Shown: positions 1 to 9,400 of the stretch, piece by piece
Numbering within the stretch: the first letter of the stretch is position 1
Layout: every line of letters starts with the position of its first letter
Assembly: GCA_031264825.1 (NCBI GenBank)
Contig: JAISDL010000073.1
Span: 1-12,940 of the forward strand
DNA: 12,940 nucleotides
Reading direction: 5' to 3'
DNA from: Accumulibacter sp.
Lineage (GTDB): Bacteria > Pseudomonadota > Gammaproteobacteria > Burkholderiales > Rhodocyclaceae
Translations under genes and position numbers: made by a program
Notes under the pieces: generated by a model
The model's input: only the letters and a program-made list of their open reading frames with translations
Databases searched by the model: none
What the model was told of the DNA's origin: nothing

Positions 1-813
1 GCGCCGGAACGGATCGTCGCGGCCTTGTCGGCGGCGGGCGCGCGGAACGAATGCGATCTGCTGATCGTCTGTCGGGGAGGAGGGAGCCTCGAAGACCTCT
101 GGGCGTTCAACGACGAGAAGCTCGCGCGCGCGATTCGCGCGTGTCCGCTCCCGGTCATTTCCGCCGTCGGGCACGAAACCGACTTTACGATCGCCGATTT
201 CGTCGCCGACCGGAGGGCGCCGACGCCGACGGCCGCCGCCGAACTCGCCGCGCCCGAACGGAGCGCCCTCGCGCGCGCGCTCGACGAGTATCGGCGTGGC
301 CTCGACCGCCGGATGCTCCGCGTTTTCGAGCAGCGGGGCCAAAGGCTCGACGCGCTGGCGCGACGCCTGCGGAACCCGGCGCAGGAGATTGCCCATCGGC
401 GCGAACGCCTCTCCAACCTCGAACGCCGCATCGATGCCTCGCTGGTCTCGACGTGCGCGCGCGGGCGAAACGCGTTGTCGGGGCTGACAAACCGCCTTTT
501 TCAGGCGCGCCCCGACCTTGGGCGTTCGGCGCGCCGCGTCGATGCGCTCGCCCTGCGTCTGCGCGGGGCGGGTGAAAAAAAATTGAACCGCTCGGCGGCC
601 ACGCTTGTCCAATTACAAGCCGCTTTGATCCACCTCGACCCGAAAAAAGTGCTTGCGCGAGGATACAGCATTGTTTTTGATAAAGAGAACGATATCGTCA
701 GGGATAGTCACCAACTCGAGGCGAACGCCTCTGTCGTCATTTCTTTCCACAAAGGCACCGCCCGCGCGGTCGTCGCTTCGACGACGCATGAAGCGCCGGG
801 CAACGCCGACTAA
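1..813 (+). CDS. xseA: Exodeoxyribonuclease VII large subunit, 3' part (5' end outside window)
   Basis: The reading frame is open from base 1, so the gene begins before the window; about 270 C-terminal residues are present against a usual length near 450. XseA with several XseB subunits degrades single-stranded DNA in both directions to short oligonucleotides in the cytoplasm. The family hallmarks are visible: RGGGSLEDLWAFNDE, then SAVGHETDFTIADFVAD and RAPTPTAAAE, all from the catalytic domain. A long charged helical stretch rich in Arg and Leu follows, consistent with the family's coiled-coil region that binds XseB. The C-terminal element HLDPKKVLARGYSIV is also typical. The N-terminal OB-fold lies outside the window. 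The stop is TAA and sodB starts 26 bases later, so the two are probably cotranscribed. Seen: motifs and frame; known: enzyme role; inferred: operon. Confidence 0.96.
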   Translation, partial: APERIVAALSAAGARNECDLLIVCRGGGSLEDLWAFNDEKLARAIRACPLPVISAVGHETDFTIADFVADRRAPTPTAAAELAAPERSALARALDEYRRGLDRRMLRVFEQRGQRLDALARRLRNPAQEIAHRRERLSNLERRIDASLVSTCARGRNALSGLTNRLFQARPDLGRSARRVDALALRLRGAGEKKLNRSAATLVQLQAALIHLDPKKVLARGYSIVFDKENDIVRDSHQLEANASVVISFHKGTARAVVASTTHEAPGNAD

Positions 814-839
814 AACTGACCCGAAGGAGAAAAATATCC

Positions 840-1421
840 ATGGAACACACGCTTTCGCAACTCCCGTTTGCCCTGGACGCGCTTGCGCCGCATATTTCGA
901 GGGAGACGCTCGAATACCATTACGGCAAACACCATCAGACGTACGTGAATACGCTCAACAAACTGATCCAGGGCACCGCGTTTGAAGAGTCCGACCTCGA
1001 AACGATCGTCAGGAAGTCTCCGCCGGGCGCGATTTACAACAACGCCGCGCAGGCGTGGAATCACGCATTTTATTGGAACAGCATCAGCCCGGAAACGATG
1101 ACGCCGACGGGCGCGCTGTGTGATGCGATCGACGCGCAATGGAAATCGGTCGACGGATTCAAGAAGGCCTTCCTCGATTCGGCCGTCGGCAATTTCGGGT
1201 CGGGCTGGACCTGGCTCGTCAGGAAACCCGACGCTTCGCTCGCCATCGTCAACACCGGTCCGGCGGGAACGCCGCTGACTTCGGCGAACCGGCCGCTGTT
1301 TACCGTCGACGTGTGGGAGCACGCGTACTACATCGATTACCGCAACCTGCGCGCGAAGTACGTCGAGACTTTCCTCGACAAACTCGTCAACTGGGATTTT
1401 GCCGCGAAAAATTTCGCCTAG
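840..1421 (+). CDS. sodB: Superoxide dismutase [Fe]
   Basis: This 193-residue protein has the same length as E. coli SodB and is recognisably similar throughout (DALAPHISRETLEYHYGKHH near the N-terminus, FGSGWTWLV, DVWEHAYYIDYRN). It converts superoxide to hydrogen peroxide and oxygen in the cytoplasm. The four metal ligands are visible: His27, His75, Asp157 and His161. Gln71 in NNAAQAWNH is the active-site glutamine placed as in the iron enzymes, which favours Fe over Mn. The ATG is preceded by a purine-rich GAAGGAGA about 10 bases upstream, a good ribosome binding site. There is no signal peptide. It follows xseA by 26 bases with no terminator-like structure between them. No separate promoter could be identified. 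Confidence 0.97.
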   Translation: MEHTLSQLPFALDALAPHISRETLEYHYGKHHQTYVNTLNKLIQGTAFEESDLETIVRKSPPGAIYNNAAQAWNHAFYWNSISPETMTPTGALCDAIDAQWKSVDGFKKAFLDSAVGNFGSGWTWLVRKPDASLAIVNTGPAGTPLTSANRPLFTVDVWEHAYYIDYRNLRAKYVETFLDKLVNWDFAAKNFA

Positions 1422-1446
1422 CGCGAATCCGTTCCGCATGAAACGA

Positions 1447-1471
1447 CCGGCGGCGCGTGGAGTGCCGCCGG
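1447..1471. terminator. GC-rich hairpin downstream of sodB
   Basis: A perfect 8-bp stem (CCGGCGGC at 1447-1454 with GCCGCCGG at 1464-1471) closes a 9-base loop, 25 bases after the sodB stop. There is no following T-tract, so it is not a textbook intrinsic terminator. It may act as a transcript 3' end or an mRNA-stabilising structure. The stem is seen directly; the role is inferred. Confidence 0.4.
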
Positions 1472-1513
1472 GGCGACGCCGATGAGTCCGGGAACGGCGA
1501 TGCGGTTTGTATC

Positions 1514-1536
1514 CCCGTCCGGGAGGAAATGACGGG
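1514..1536. other. Small hairpin in the sodB/rho spacer
   Basis: CCCGTC (1514-1519) can pair with GACGGG (1531-1536) around an 11-base loop. It is a 6-bp stem between two larger hairpins in the convergent spacer. Its function is unknown and it could be chance in GC-rich DNA. Confidence 0.2.
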
Positions 1537-1546
1537 ACATCGGAGA

Positions 1547-1576
1547 GGCGCGTGGAGTGTAAAAATTCCGCGCGCC
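1547..1576. terminator. Long hairpin between convergent sodB and rho
   Basis: Bases 1547-1558 pair with 1565-1576 in a 12-bp stem with two G-T pairs and a 6-base GTAAAA loop. Six outer pairs are GGCGCG/CGCGCC. The structure begins 23 bases beyond the rho stop and 126 bases beyond the sodB stop, where a bidirectional transcript end is expected for convergent genes. Neither strand shows a T-tract after it, so termination may be weak or need Rho. The stem was found by eye; the role is inferred. Confidence 0.5.
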
Positions 1577-1598
1577 CATGCCTTCACCGTTACCGCGG

Positions 1599-2855
1599 TC
1601 AGCGGCGCATCGAGTCGAAGAATTCGCCGTTGGTTTTCGTCGCCTTGATCTTGTCGAGCAGGAATTCCATCGCTTCGAGGTCGTCCATGTTGTAGAGCAG
1701 TTTCCGCAGTATCCACATCTTCTGAAGAACGTCGGGCAGGAGCAGCAGTTCCTCGCGGCGCGTTCCCGAGCGGTTGACGTTGATCGCGGGGTAGACGCGC
1801 TTTTCCGCCATGCGGCGGTCGAGGTGGATTTCCATGTTGCCCGTACCCTTGAACTCCTCGTAGATCACGTCGTCCATCCGGCTCCCCGTGTCGATCAGCG
1901 CCGTCGCGATGATCGTCAGCGAACCGCCTTCTTCGATGTTCCGCGCCGCGCCGAAAAAGCGCTTCGGCTTTTGCAGCGCGTTGGCGTCCACGCCGCCCGT
2001 CAGCACCTTGCCGGACGCCGGCTGGACGGTGTTGTACGCGCGCGCGAGGCGGGTGATCGAGTCGAGCAGGATCACGACGTCCTTTTTGTGCTCGACGAGG
2101 CGCTTTGCCTTCTCGATCACCATTTCGGCGACCTGGACGTGGCGCGTCGCCGGTTCGTCGAAGGTCGACGCGACGACTTCGCCGCGCACCGAGCGCGTCA
2201 TTTCGGTGACTTCTTCGGGGCGTTCGTCGATCAGGAGGACGATCAGCGTGATGTCGGGATAATTTGCCGTGATCGCGTGCGCGATATGCTGCATCATTAC
2301 GGTTTTCCCGCTTTTCGGACTCGAGACGAGCAGGCCACGCTGCCCTTTGCCGATCGGGGAAATGATGTCGATGATGCGGCTCGTCGTATTTTCTTCGCCG
2401 CGGATGTCGCGTTCGAGGCGGATATGCTTGTCGGGGTGCAGCGGCGTCAGGTTTTCGAAAAGGATCTTGTTTTTCGACGCCTCCGGCGGTTCGCCGTTGA
2501 TCCGGTCGACCTTGACGAGCGCGAAGTAGCGCTCACCGTCTTTCGGCGTGCGTATTTCACCTTCGATCGTATCGCCGGTGTGCAGGTTGAAGCGGCGAAT
2601 CTGGCTCGGGCTGACGTAGATGTCGTCGGTGCTCGCGAGGTAGGACGTGTCGGGCGAGCGGAGAAAACCGAAACCGTCGGGAAGCGTTTCGAGCGTTCCG
2701 TCGCCGAAAATCGTTTCGCCCTTCTTCGCCTTGTTTTTCAACAGGGCGAAAATCAATTCGTGTTTGCGAAGCCTGTTGGCGCCTTCGATGTCGTTGGCGA
2801 CCGCCATGTCGAGGAGTTGGCTTACGTGCAGGGCTTTCAGTTCGGATAGATACAT
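1599..2855 (-). CDS. rho: Transcription termination factor Rho
   Basis: This 418-residue protein is one residue shorter than E. coli Rho and keeps its numbering closely. Rho is a hexameric RNA-dependent ATPase that loads on C-rich nascent RNA and releases RNA polymerase. Domains seen in order: N-terminal helical bundle (1-47), cold-shock-like primary RNA-binding domain (about 48-125, with DGFGFLRSPDTSYLASTDDIY), and RecA-like ATPase domain. Walker A is SSPKSGKT (178-185), the catalytic Glu is E211 in IDERPEEV, Walker B is VVILLD (260-265), the Q-loop region is VLTGGVDANALQKPKRFFG, and the arginine finger is R366 in NRSGTRREEL. No insertion is present in the RNA-binding domain. The ATG lacks a clear Shine-Dalgarno, but the N-terminus MYLSELKALHVSQL matches family starts. 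It lies downstream of trxA on the same strand after a 287-base leader, a length that would allow autoregulation. Confidence 0.98.
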   Translation of the reverse strand: MYLSELKALHVSQLLDMAVANDIEGANRLRKHELIFALLKNKAKKGETIFGDGTLETLPDGFGFLRSPDTSYLASTDDIYVSPSQIRRFNLHTGDTIEGEIRTPKDGERYFALVKVDRINGEPPEASKNKILFENLTPLHPDKHIRLERDIRGEENTTSRIIDIISPIGKGQRGLLVSSPKSGKTVMMQHIAHAITANYPDITLIVLLIDERPEEVTEMTRSVRGEVVASTFDEPATRHVQVAEMVIEKAKRLVEHKKDVVILLDSITRLARAYNTVQPASGKVLTGGVDANALQKPKRFFGAARNIEEGGSLTIIATALIDTGSRMDDVIYEEFKGTGNMEIHLDRRMAEKRVYPAINVNRSGTRREELLLLPDVLQKMWILRKLLYNMDDLEAMEFLLDKIKATKTNGEFFDSMRR

Positions 2856-3142
2856 GAGAAAAATAATTGAAAGAATTCGAAAAACGTAAACGCATACACG
2901 CGGCGCTCGCGTGCGGGCAAAAAAGAAGGGAGTACGGCTCGGTTATGGAAAATTCCCTTGAAAACCCGTTTCATTCCATCCCAAGACCGCAAGAACCACA
3001 CCGACTTCGCCGCGTCGAGTTTCGGCTTGTCTTTGGCGCAAATTCGATTTATGAACGGAATCAGACGCGAGGAGCTTCGTGGACTCCCATTATGCCTCGA
3101 TACGGCACAGCGCAACGGCTTTCAGAAGAGAGGCTAACAATT
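2856..3142 (-). promoter_or_regulatory. rho 5' leader / trxA-rho spacer
   Basis: This spacer contains no convincing gene. Read on the minus strand, a CATAAT at 3094-3089 is a possible -10 element, but no good -35 partner sits at normal spacing. Close to rho, bases 2913-2897 form a 6-bp hairpin (CACGCG/CGCGTG, 5-base loop) followed by a T-rich stretch to about 2880, resembling a weak attenuator. Long autoregulated leaders are known for rho in E. coli. The hairpin is seen; attenuation here is inference. Confidence 0.3.
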
Positions 3143-3475
3143 TTACAGATTATTGTCAATGAATGTCGCAAGTTCGGATTTCGACAAAGCGCCGACCTGC
3201 GTCGCTTCGACGTTGCCGTTCTTGAACACGATCAGCGTCGGAATGCTGCGTATTCCGTAATGGGAAGGCGTCGCCGGATTTTCATCGACGTTCATCTTGG
3301 CGAATTTCAGCTTTCCGGAATAGCGCGCGTCGGACGCGAATTCCTCGATCAGCGGGGCGACCTTCCTGCACGGGCCACACCATACGGCCCAGAAATCGAC
3401 GAGAGCGGGCAGGGACGATTGCAACACCTCGGCGTCGAAATCGGAATCGGAAACGATGGAAACGGGTTCGCTCAT
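3143..3475 (-). CDS. trxA: Thioredoxin
   Basis: This 110-residue thioredoxin reduces protein disulfides in the cytoplasm using electrons from thioredoxin reductase. The active site WCGPC lies in DFWAVWCGPCRKVAPLIEE, the cis-proline is in SIPTL, and NVDENP and the C-terminal glycine-containing VGALSK follow as in bacterial Trx1. An ATG 24 bases further upstream exists, but the start chosen here (MSEPVSIV) has a purine-rich GGGAG about 9 bases before it, and the longer form would place that site inside the coding region. There is no signal peptide. It precedes rho on the same strand, a common proteobacterial pairing, and is divergent from the AddB-like gene. Confidence 0.95.
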   Translation of the reverse strand: MSEPVSIVSDSDFDAEVLQSSLPALVDFWAVWCGPCRKVAPLIEEFASDARYSGKLKFAKMNVDENPATPSHYGIRSIPTLIVFKNGNVEATQVGALSKSELATFIDNNL

Positions 3476-3645
3476 TAGAGAAACTCCCTCGAAAAGCACG
3501 GTAAAAAAATGGAGAATGATTCAAGTTGTGGCATTATGACACGTTTTGAGTCTTTGTTTCCTCGGCCATTCCGGCACGCCGGCCTTGGCGAAAAAACGCG
3601 GCGGACTTTTCCCCGCGCCGCGCCCGAAGAGGCGCCTATTTTACG
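3476..3645. promoter_or_regulatory. Divergent trxA / AddB-like intergenic region
   Basis: This 170-base region must serve trxA leftward and the nuclease operon rightward. On the minus strand, CATAAT at 3538-3533 is a possible trxA -10 element about 58 bases before the start codon; no convincing -35 was found. On the plus strand, bases 3597-3603 pair with 3616-3622 (7 bp, GC-rich, 12-base loop) just before the AddB-like gene, whose ribosome binding site (AGAGG, about 14 bases from the ATG) is weak. The hairpin could limit translation, but that is speculation. Confidence 0.3.
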
Positions 3646-6492
3646 ATGAACACTCCGATGCCGTCGCCCGACCCAACCATCGCCGTGATCGCCGACGAAA
3701 ATTTTTTCGACGCGCTCGCCGTTCATCTGCTCGAATTTCACGCCTCCCGCGCGGACGCCGCCCTTGCCTCCGCCGACCTTTCGGAGATTCTCGTTCTCAC
3801 GCCGTCGGCGGCGATCGGCGCCGAGTTGCGCGCCGCGCTCGCGCGCGCTTCCTCCGCGCCGCTCCTGCTGCCGCGCTTCGATACGATGAAAAATTGGGCT
3901 TTTCGAGCGCCGCTCGAAAACGTCCCCGAACCTTTCCCCCCGAGCGCGCGCGTCGTCCTGCTCTACGAAGCGTTGCGCGTCAGGGATTGGTTCGATGAAG
4001 CCGCGCGCTGGGAAGTCGCTTCGGAAATCGCGGCGCTTTTCGACGAATTGAGCGCGCGGTCGATTTCGCTGCCCGAAGACGAAGGGACTTTCGCCGCGCG
4101 GCTCGAAGAAGCCTACGCGATCGACGATTCGCCCCCGCTGATGTTCGAGGCGCGGATCGTGTACGAATTATGGAAGGCGCTGAATTTATCCGGCGCCCTC
4201 GACGCGAACCTCGTTTATCAGGCGCGCCTGACGCTCCTTGCGCGGGACGCCGAAAAAGCGGCGCCGCTTTTCGTCGTGCTCGACGCCGCGCCCGAAGAAG
4301 CGCTCATCCCCGCCGAGCGCGAATTCCTGCGTCGCGCCGCAAAGTTTCGTCGGGTTCGGGTTTTCCGCCCCGCGCCGCGCGAAGAGCGCGCGACGCCGCT
4401 CCTGCGCGTGTTGGACGCCGCGTGGTCGCGCAAACTCAACGCTCCCGATGTCCTCGACGCTCCCGGCGCGCCGCTCCGCGAACGCGCGCGCGCTCTGGGC
4501 CGTATCCTTCCCCAAAGCCCGCTTTTTGGGCGCCTGCGAATCCTCGCCGTGGAGGGGCGCGAAGCCGAGGCGCGGGCGGCGGTCGCGCAGACCGGCGAAT
4601 GGCTGCGGCAAGGGCTGCGCACGATCGCGCTGATCGCGCAAGACCGTTTGACGGCGCGGCGTGTCCGCGCCCTGCTCGAACGCCGGCGCATCCTGGTCAA
4701 GGACGAAACCGGATGGAAGCTTTCGACGTCGCGCGCGGCGGCGACGATCGACGCGCTGCTCGAAGTCGCCGCTGAAAACGCTTGGCACTGCGACGTGCTC
4801 GACCTGTGCAAATCGCCTTACGTCTTTTCCGACCTGGGCGAAGACGAGCGCGCCGCGGGTGTCTTCGCGCTCGAAACCGCGATTCGTCGCACGTCGACGC
4901 AAAACGACCTCCTGAAAATGCGGCGCTGCGCCGCCGCGCTCGACGCGCCGGAGGCGAAAACCGCCCTCGCGCTGATCGACCGTCTCGCGGAGGCCGTCTC
5001 CTTCGTCTCGGGCGGACGCGCATCGCTGTCCGAATGGCTTTCCCGCCTGGATAAAGCGCTTCAGGTTCTCGGCGCGCTGGCGCCGCTCGAGACGGACGCG
5101 GCGGGACGCGCCTTGTTGAAACTGCTCGAAGAGCGCCGCGTCGAACTTTCCGCGAACACGGCGCTCTTTTCCTTCGGCGTCTGGCGAAGCTGGCTCGACC
5201 GCGAAATGGAGTCGGTCAATTTTCGCGACGAGACGATCGAAAGCCCCGTCGTTCTGACGCCGCTCAAAGCCGCGGGCTTGCGGCGCTTCGACGCCGCGCT
5301 CATCCTCGGCGGCGATTCGCGGCATCTGGCGGTCGACGCGCGCGGTCGCTTCTTCAACGATTCCGTGCGGCGCGCGCTCGGCCTCGTGACGCGCGAGGAC
5401 GAGGAAAACGCGTTGCGCCGCGAACTCGAACGCCTCTTGTCGGTCGTCCCGCACGTCGCGGCGACCTGGTGCCGGGACGAAGAGTCCGGGCCGCTTGCGC
5501 CCGACCTTGCGCTTTTGTCGAGCCTGCACGAACTCGCTTGGGGCGACGACCTTTTCGGCGCGTGCCTTGCGTCCTGGCCGGAACCCGAAGTGGACCCCGA
5601 CGCGCCCGTCGATTCCACGTTCGCCGCGCCCGTCGCGCCGCCGGATCTGATTCCCGAACGTGTTTCCACGAGCGCGTGCAAGACGCTCGTCGCTTGCCCC
5701 TACCTTTTTTTCGCGCGTCACGTGCTCGGCTTGGGCGAAATCGACGAAGTCCGCGAAGAGATGCAAAAAAATGATTACGGAAATTTTGTCCACCGCATCC
5801 TCGAAGCTTTTCACACGCGCCACCCGCTCGTTTCCGCGCTGGGGAAAGACGAGGCGCGGGCGGCCTTGCAGTCCTGCGTCGACGAAGTCTTCGACCCCTA
5901 TATCGCCGATGACTTCCCGGCGATCGCGTGGAAAGGGCGCTGGGAAAAACGTTTGGACGCCTACCTCGACTGGCAGCGCGAACGTGAGGCCGAAGGTTGG
6001 CGCACCGCGCGTTCGGAGGTGGACGTCGGGTCGACGCTGTATCTCGCCGACGGGAAACGCCTCGAACTCCACGGTCGCATCGACCGGATCGACACGATGG
6101 GCCCGCGCGTCGGCAAGGGCCTTTCGCAGGGCGTCGCGCTGCTCGACTACAAAACGCAGAAGCAAGGGCGCATCGAGGAATACATCGACGACGACGTCCA
6201 GCTCGCGCTCTACGCGCTGATGTACGGCGAGGAGACCGGAAAGAGCGCTACGGGAAACGCGGGTTTCCCGGAAGAGGCGGCGTACGTCGCGCTCGACGAC
6301 GAAGAAATTTCGACGGTCAAGTCGGGCGGCGCGGTGGCTTCGCTCGAAGAAGACGCGAAATCGCAGGAAGAACGCCTGCTTCGCGTCTTCAACGCCCTCT
6401 ACGCGGGCGCGAGGCTTCCGGCGCACGGCGCGAGCCGCGTCTGCGCCTACTGCGAGGTCTACGGTTTGTGCAGGGCGGCCGATCATGCGTAA
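3646..6492 (+). CDS. addB: AddB-like PD-(D/E)XK nuclease, DNA repair protein
   Basis: This 948-residue protein resembles AddB and the betaproteobacterial AddB-like 'probable DNA repair protein' group (TIGR03623 type, from memory). In AddAB enzymes, AddB pairs with AddA to process broken DNA ends for RecA recombination. The N-terminal two thirds has an eroded helicase fold (VLTPSAAIGAEL near 45-60; ALILGGDSRHLAVDARGRFF near 560), but no Walker A GxGKT is visible, so it probably does not hydrolyse ATP. The C-terminal nuclease domain looks intact: His716 (GNFVHRILEAFH), Asp813 (GRIDRID), and Asp834/Lys836 (LLDYKT). Four cysteines, C684 in ACPYLFF and C933, C936 and C942 in CAYCEVYGLC, match the AddB iron-sulfur cluster pattern. 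Its stop overlaps the next gene by 8 bases. True orthology to AddB was not tested. Confidence 0.88.
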   Translation: MNTPMPSPDPTIAVIADENFFDALAVHLLEFHASRADAALASADLSEILVLTPSAAIGAELRAALARASSAPLLLPRFDTMKNWAFRAPLENVPEPFPPSARVVLLYEALRVRDWFDEAARWEVASEIAALFDELSARSISLPEDEGTFAARLEEAYAIDDSPPLMFEARIVYELWKALNLSGALDANLVYQARLTLLARDAEKAAPLFVVLDAAPEEALIPAEREFLRRAAKFRRVRVFRPAPREERATPLLRVLDAAWSRKLNAPDVLDAPGAPLRERARALGRILPQSPLFGRLRILAVEGREAEARAAVAQTGEWLRQGLRTIALIAQDRLTARRVRALLERRRILVKDETGWKLSTSRAAATIDALLEVAAENAWHCDVLDLCKSPYVFSDLGEDERAAGVFALETAIRRTSTQNDLLKMRRCAAALDAPEAKTALALIDRLAEAVSFVSGGRASLSEWLSRLDKALQVLGALAPLETDAAGRALLKLLEERRVELSANTALFSFGVWRSWLDREMESVNFRDETIESPVVLTPLKAAGLRRFDAALILGGDSRHLAVDARGRFFNDSVRRALGLVTREDEENALRRELERLLSVVPHVAATWCRDEESGPLAPDLALLSSLHELAWGDDLFGACLASWPEPEVDPDAPVDSTFAAPVAPPDLIPERVSTSACKTLVACPYLFFARHVLGLGEIDEVREEMQKNDYGNFVHRILEAFHTRHPLVSALGKDEARAALQSCVDEVFDPYIADDFPAIAWKGRWEKRLDAYLDWQREREAEGWRTARSEVDVGSTLYLADGKRLELHGRIDRIDTMGPRVGKGLSQGVALLDYKTQKQGRIEEYIDDDVQLALYALMYGEETGKSATGNAGFPEEAAYVALDDEEISTVKSGGAVASLEEDAKSQEERLLRVFNALYAGARLPAHGASRVCAYCEVYGLCRAADHA

Positions 6493-9400
6493 TCGACCGG
6501 CGCTCGACCCTACGCGCAGCGCCGTCGTCGAAGCCTGCGCGGGGAGCGGAAAGACTTGGCTGCTCGCCTCCCGCATCCTGAACCTCTTGCTGAGCGGCGC
6601 GGCACCGGGTGAAATCCTTGCGATCACCTTCACCCGCAAGGCCGCGAGGGAGATCGAAGACCGCGTCGTCGACTGGATGCGCTTTTTGGCGACGGGCGAC
6701 GATGAACGCGTCGTCGAATTTCTCGCCGAGCGCGGCGTTTCCGCGAACGAAACGACTTTGCGCGCCGCGCGCGGCCTTTACGAGTCCTCGATGACGGCGC
6801 GGTCGCGGCTCACGCTGACGACCTTCCACGGCTGGTATTTGCGGCTGATCGACGCGGCGCCGATTTCGTCGGGCCTGACGGGGTGCGTGCTCGTCGAGCC
6901 GGATTCGCGCTCTTTCGACGCGTTCTGGCGCTCCTTCGTGTCCCGCTTGCGGGAAGGTTCCGAACCCGGCGCCGCGTTCAAAAGGCTTTTCGACGGAATC
7001 GGCTACGGCGCCGTGCGCGCGCTTTTCCGCCGCGCGATGGACAGGCGCATCGAATGGATGGCCTGCGGTGAAGACGGAACGGACCCCGCCGAAAAAATCG
7101 TCGCGTTGCTCGGCGAAAACGTCGGAGAACCCGGAGACGCGGTCGAAGCCTTCTTTGCGGACGGGTGGGACGCCGGTTTCAGGGAATACCTCGCCTTCCT
7201 CGAAGCGAATACGACGAAAACCGCGCAAGAAACCGCCGAGCAACTGCGCGCCGCGCTCGATCCGAAAGAGATGCTGAACGTTCCGAACGCTTCTGCCCAA
7301 CGCTTCGAGTGTCTGCAAGGCGTCGTGCTCAAAAAGGACGGCACGCCGAAACAGCTCAAACCCTCGGAAGCGCTCAAGAAACGTCTCGGCGCCGAAAAGA
7401 CCGCCGCCTTCGTCGAGACGCACGAAACGCTCGCGGGGAGGCTGGTCGAATGTCTCGAACGGCAGACCGCCGAAGGCGTCCTCGCGTTCAACCGCGACGC
7501 TTGCGCGGCGTTTTCCGCCTTCCTCGCGCACACCGACGCCGTGAAGCGCGAACGGCGGCAAATCGACTACGTCGACGCCGAATGGAACGTGCTCCGCCTG
7601 CTCGGCGACGAACGGACGGCGGCTTTTCTCCAGGCGCGTCTCGACGCACGGTATCGCCACGTGCTGCTCGACGAGTTTCAGGATACCAACCCGATTCAAT
7701 GGCGGATACTGCTCTCGTGGCTCGCCGCGTATTCCGACGGCGTGCGTCCGACGGTTTTTCTCGTCGGCGACCCCAAGCAGTCGATCTACCGTTTCCGTCA
7801 GGCCGAACCCCGTCTTTTTTCAGCCGCGACCGACTTTCTGAAGCGCGAATACGGCGCGGCCCTCTGTACGCAGGACGCGACCTACCGAAACGCGGAACCC
7901 ATCGTCCGCGTCGTCAACGCGCTTTTTTCCGCGCTGCCCGCATTTACTCCCTTCCGGGCACACGCCTCGCTCGCCGGTGACTTGCCGGGGCGCGTCGAAC
8001 TCCTTCCGCTCTTTGAAAAGGGCGAGGCCGAAGCGGGCTTGCCGTCCCGGGTCGGGCTGCGCGACCCGCTGGTCGAACCCGAAGTCGAGGTCGAAGACGC
8101 GCGCCGTGAAATGGAAGCCGACGCGCTCGCCGAAAAGATCGACGAAATCGTCGGAAGAGACGGCATCGCGTGGCAGATCGTCGATAAAACGCCCGAAGGC
8201 CGGGAAATCCGGCGACCCGCCGCCTACGGCGACATCATGCTGCTCGTCCGCTCGCGCAGCCATCTTCCCGTCTACGAACACGCGCTCGCCGCCGCCGGAA
8301 TCCCGTTTGAAGTCGGCGCGCGGGGGGGCTTGCTCTCGGCGCCGGAAGTCCGCGATTGCGTCGCGCTGCTCGAATTTCTCATCCTGCCGCTCGACGACCT
8401 GAAACTCGCGCACGTCCTGAAGTCGCCTCTTTTCGCCTGCGACGACGAAGAACTCACGAGGATCGCCCGCCTTGAGGGCGCTTCGTGGTGGCGCCGCGTA
8501 CAGTCCTTGGCCGCGAAAAGCGATTCGTCGCTCAAGATAAAGCGCGCGGCGCGCCTTCTCGAAAGCTGGCTCGCCATCGCAAACCGCCTGCCGGCGCACG
8601 ACCTGATCGACCGCATCTTCCACGAAGGCGAACTCGTCGCGCGCACACGGGCCGCCGTCCCGGAGACGCTCTCTGCGAGCGTCGAAGCCAATTTGCGCGC
8701 GTTCACCGCGTTCGCACTCGAACTCGACGCCGGTCGCTACCCCAGTTTGCCCCGCTTCATCGCCGAATTGCGCGGCTACCGCGACGCCGACGACGCCGAC
8801 GCGCCGGACAAAGGCGAAATCGCGTCCGCCGGCGTCGGGCGCGTCAGGATTCTGACGATCCACGGCGCGAAAGGCCTCGAAGCGCCGATCGTCTGGCTGC
8901 TCGGCGCGAGCGACGCGACGCGCACCGACGCGTACGGGACGCTCCTCGACTGGCCGCCGGAAAGCGCCGTCCCAAGGCATTTTTCATTCTATACGCGCCG
9001 GGACGAGCACGACGTTCTGCGCAGGGCGCTTTTCGACGCCGAAAGGGCGGCCGAAAACCGCGAGGAACTGAATCTGCTCTACGTCGCGATCACGCGCGCG
9101 CGTCAGGTTTTCATTGCCAGCGGCGTAAAGAGGGCGCGCGGCGACGGCGCGTCGTTTTACCGCCGGATCGAGGCCGCGTTGCGGTTCCTCGGAGATGACG
9201 CCGAACCCGGCGCCGGCGCCGAATTCGGCGACGAGATTCCGCGCGTTCCCGCGTGTGAAGGAGCGTCGGGCGCGTCGATACCTGCCGCCTTGGACACACC
9301 GCCGCCGGTCGGCGCGGTCGGCGAATACCGCGTCAAAAGCGTCGAAGGCGCCGACGACGCCGTCCGATTCGGAATCCTCCTCCATTCGTTGCTCGAAAAC

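Noticed and set aside
1578..2849. 423-residue plus-strand open frame opposite rho
   Set aside because: It mirrors rho codon by codon and is dominated by Arg, Val, Asp and Phe; rho is unambiguous on the other strand.
2837..3115. Leader peptide upstream of rho on the minus strand
   Set aside because: The frame needs a TTG start without a visible ribosome binding site, overlaps the rho start in another frame, and has no family resemblance.
3476..3499. Longer thioredoxin start at 3499
   Set aside because: It would place the best ribosome binding site inside the gene and add residues absent from typical thioredoxins.
4186..6639. 817-residue open frame antisense to the AddB-like gene
   Set aside because: Composition is Arg/Val/Phe-rich as expected from the complement of a GC-rich gene, with no domain visible; the plus-strand gene has clear catalytic motifs.
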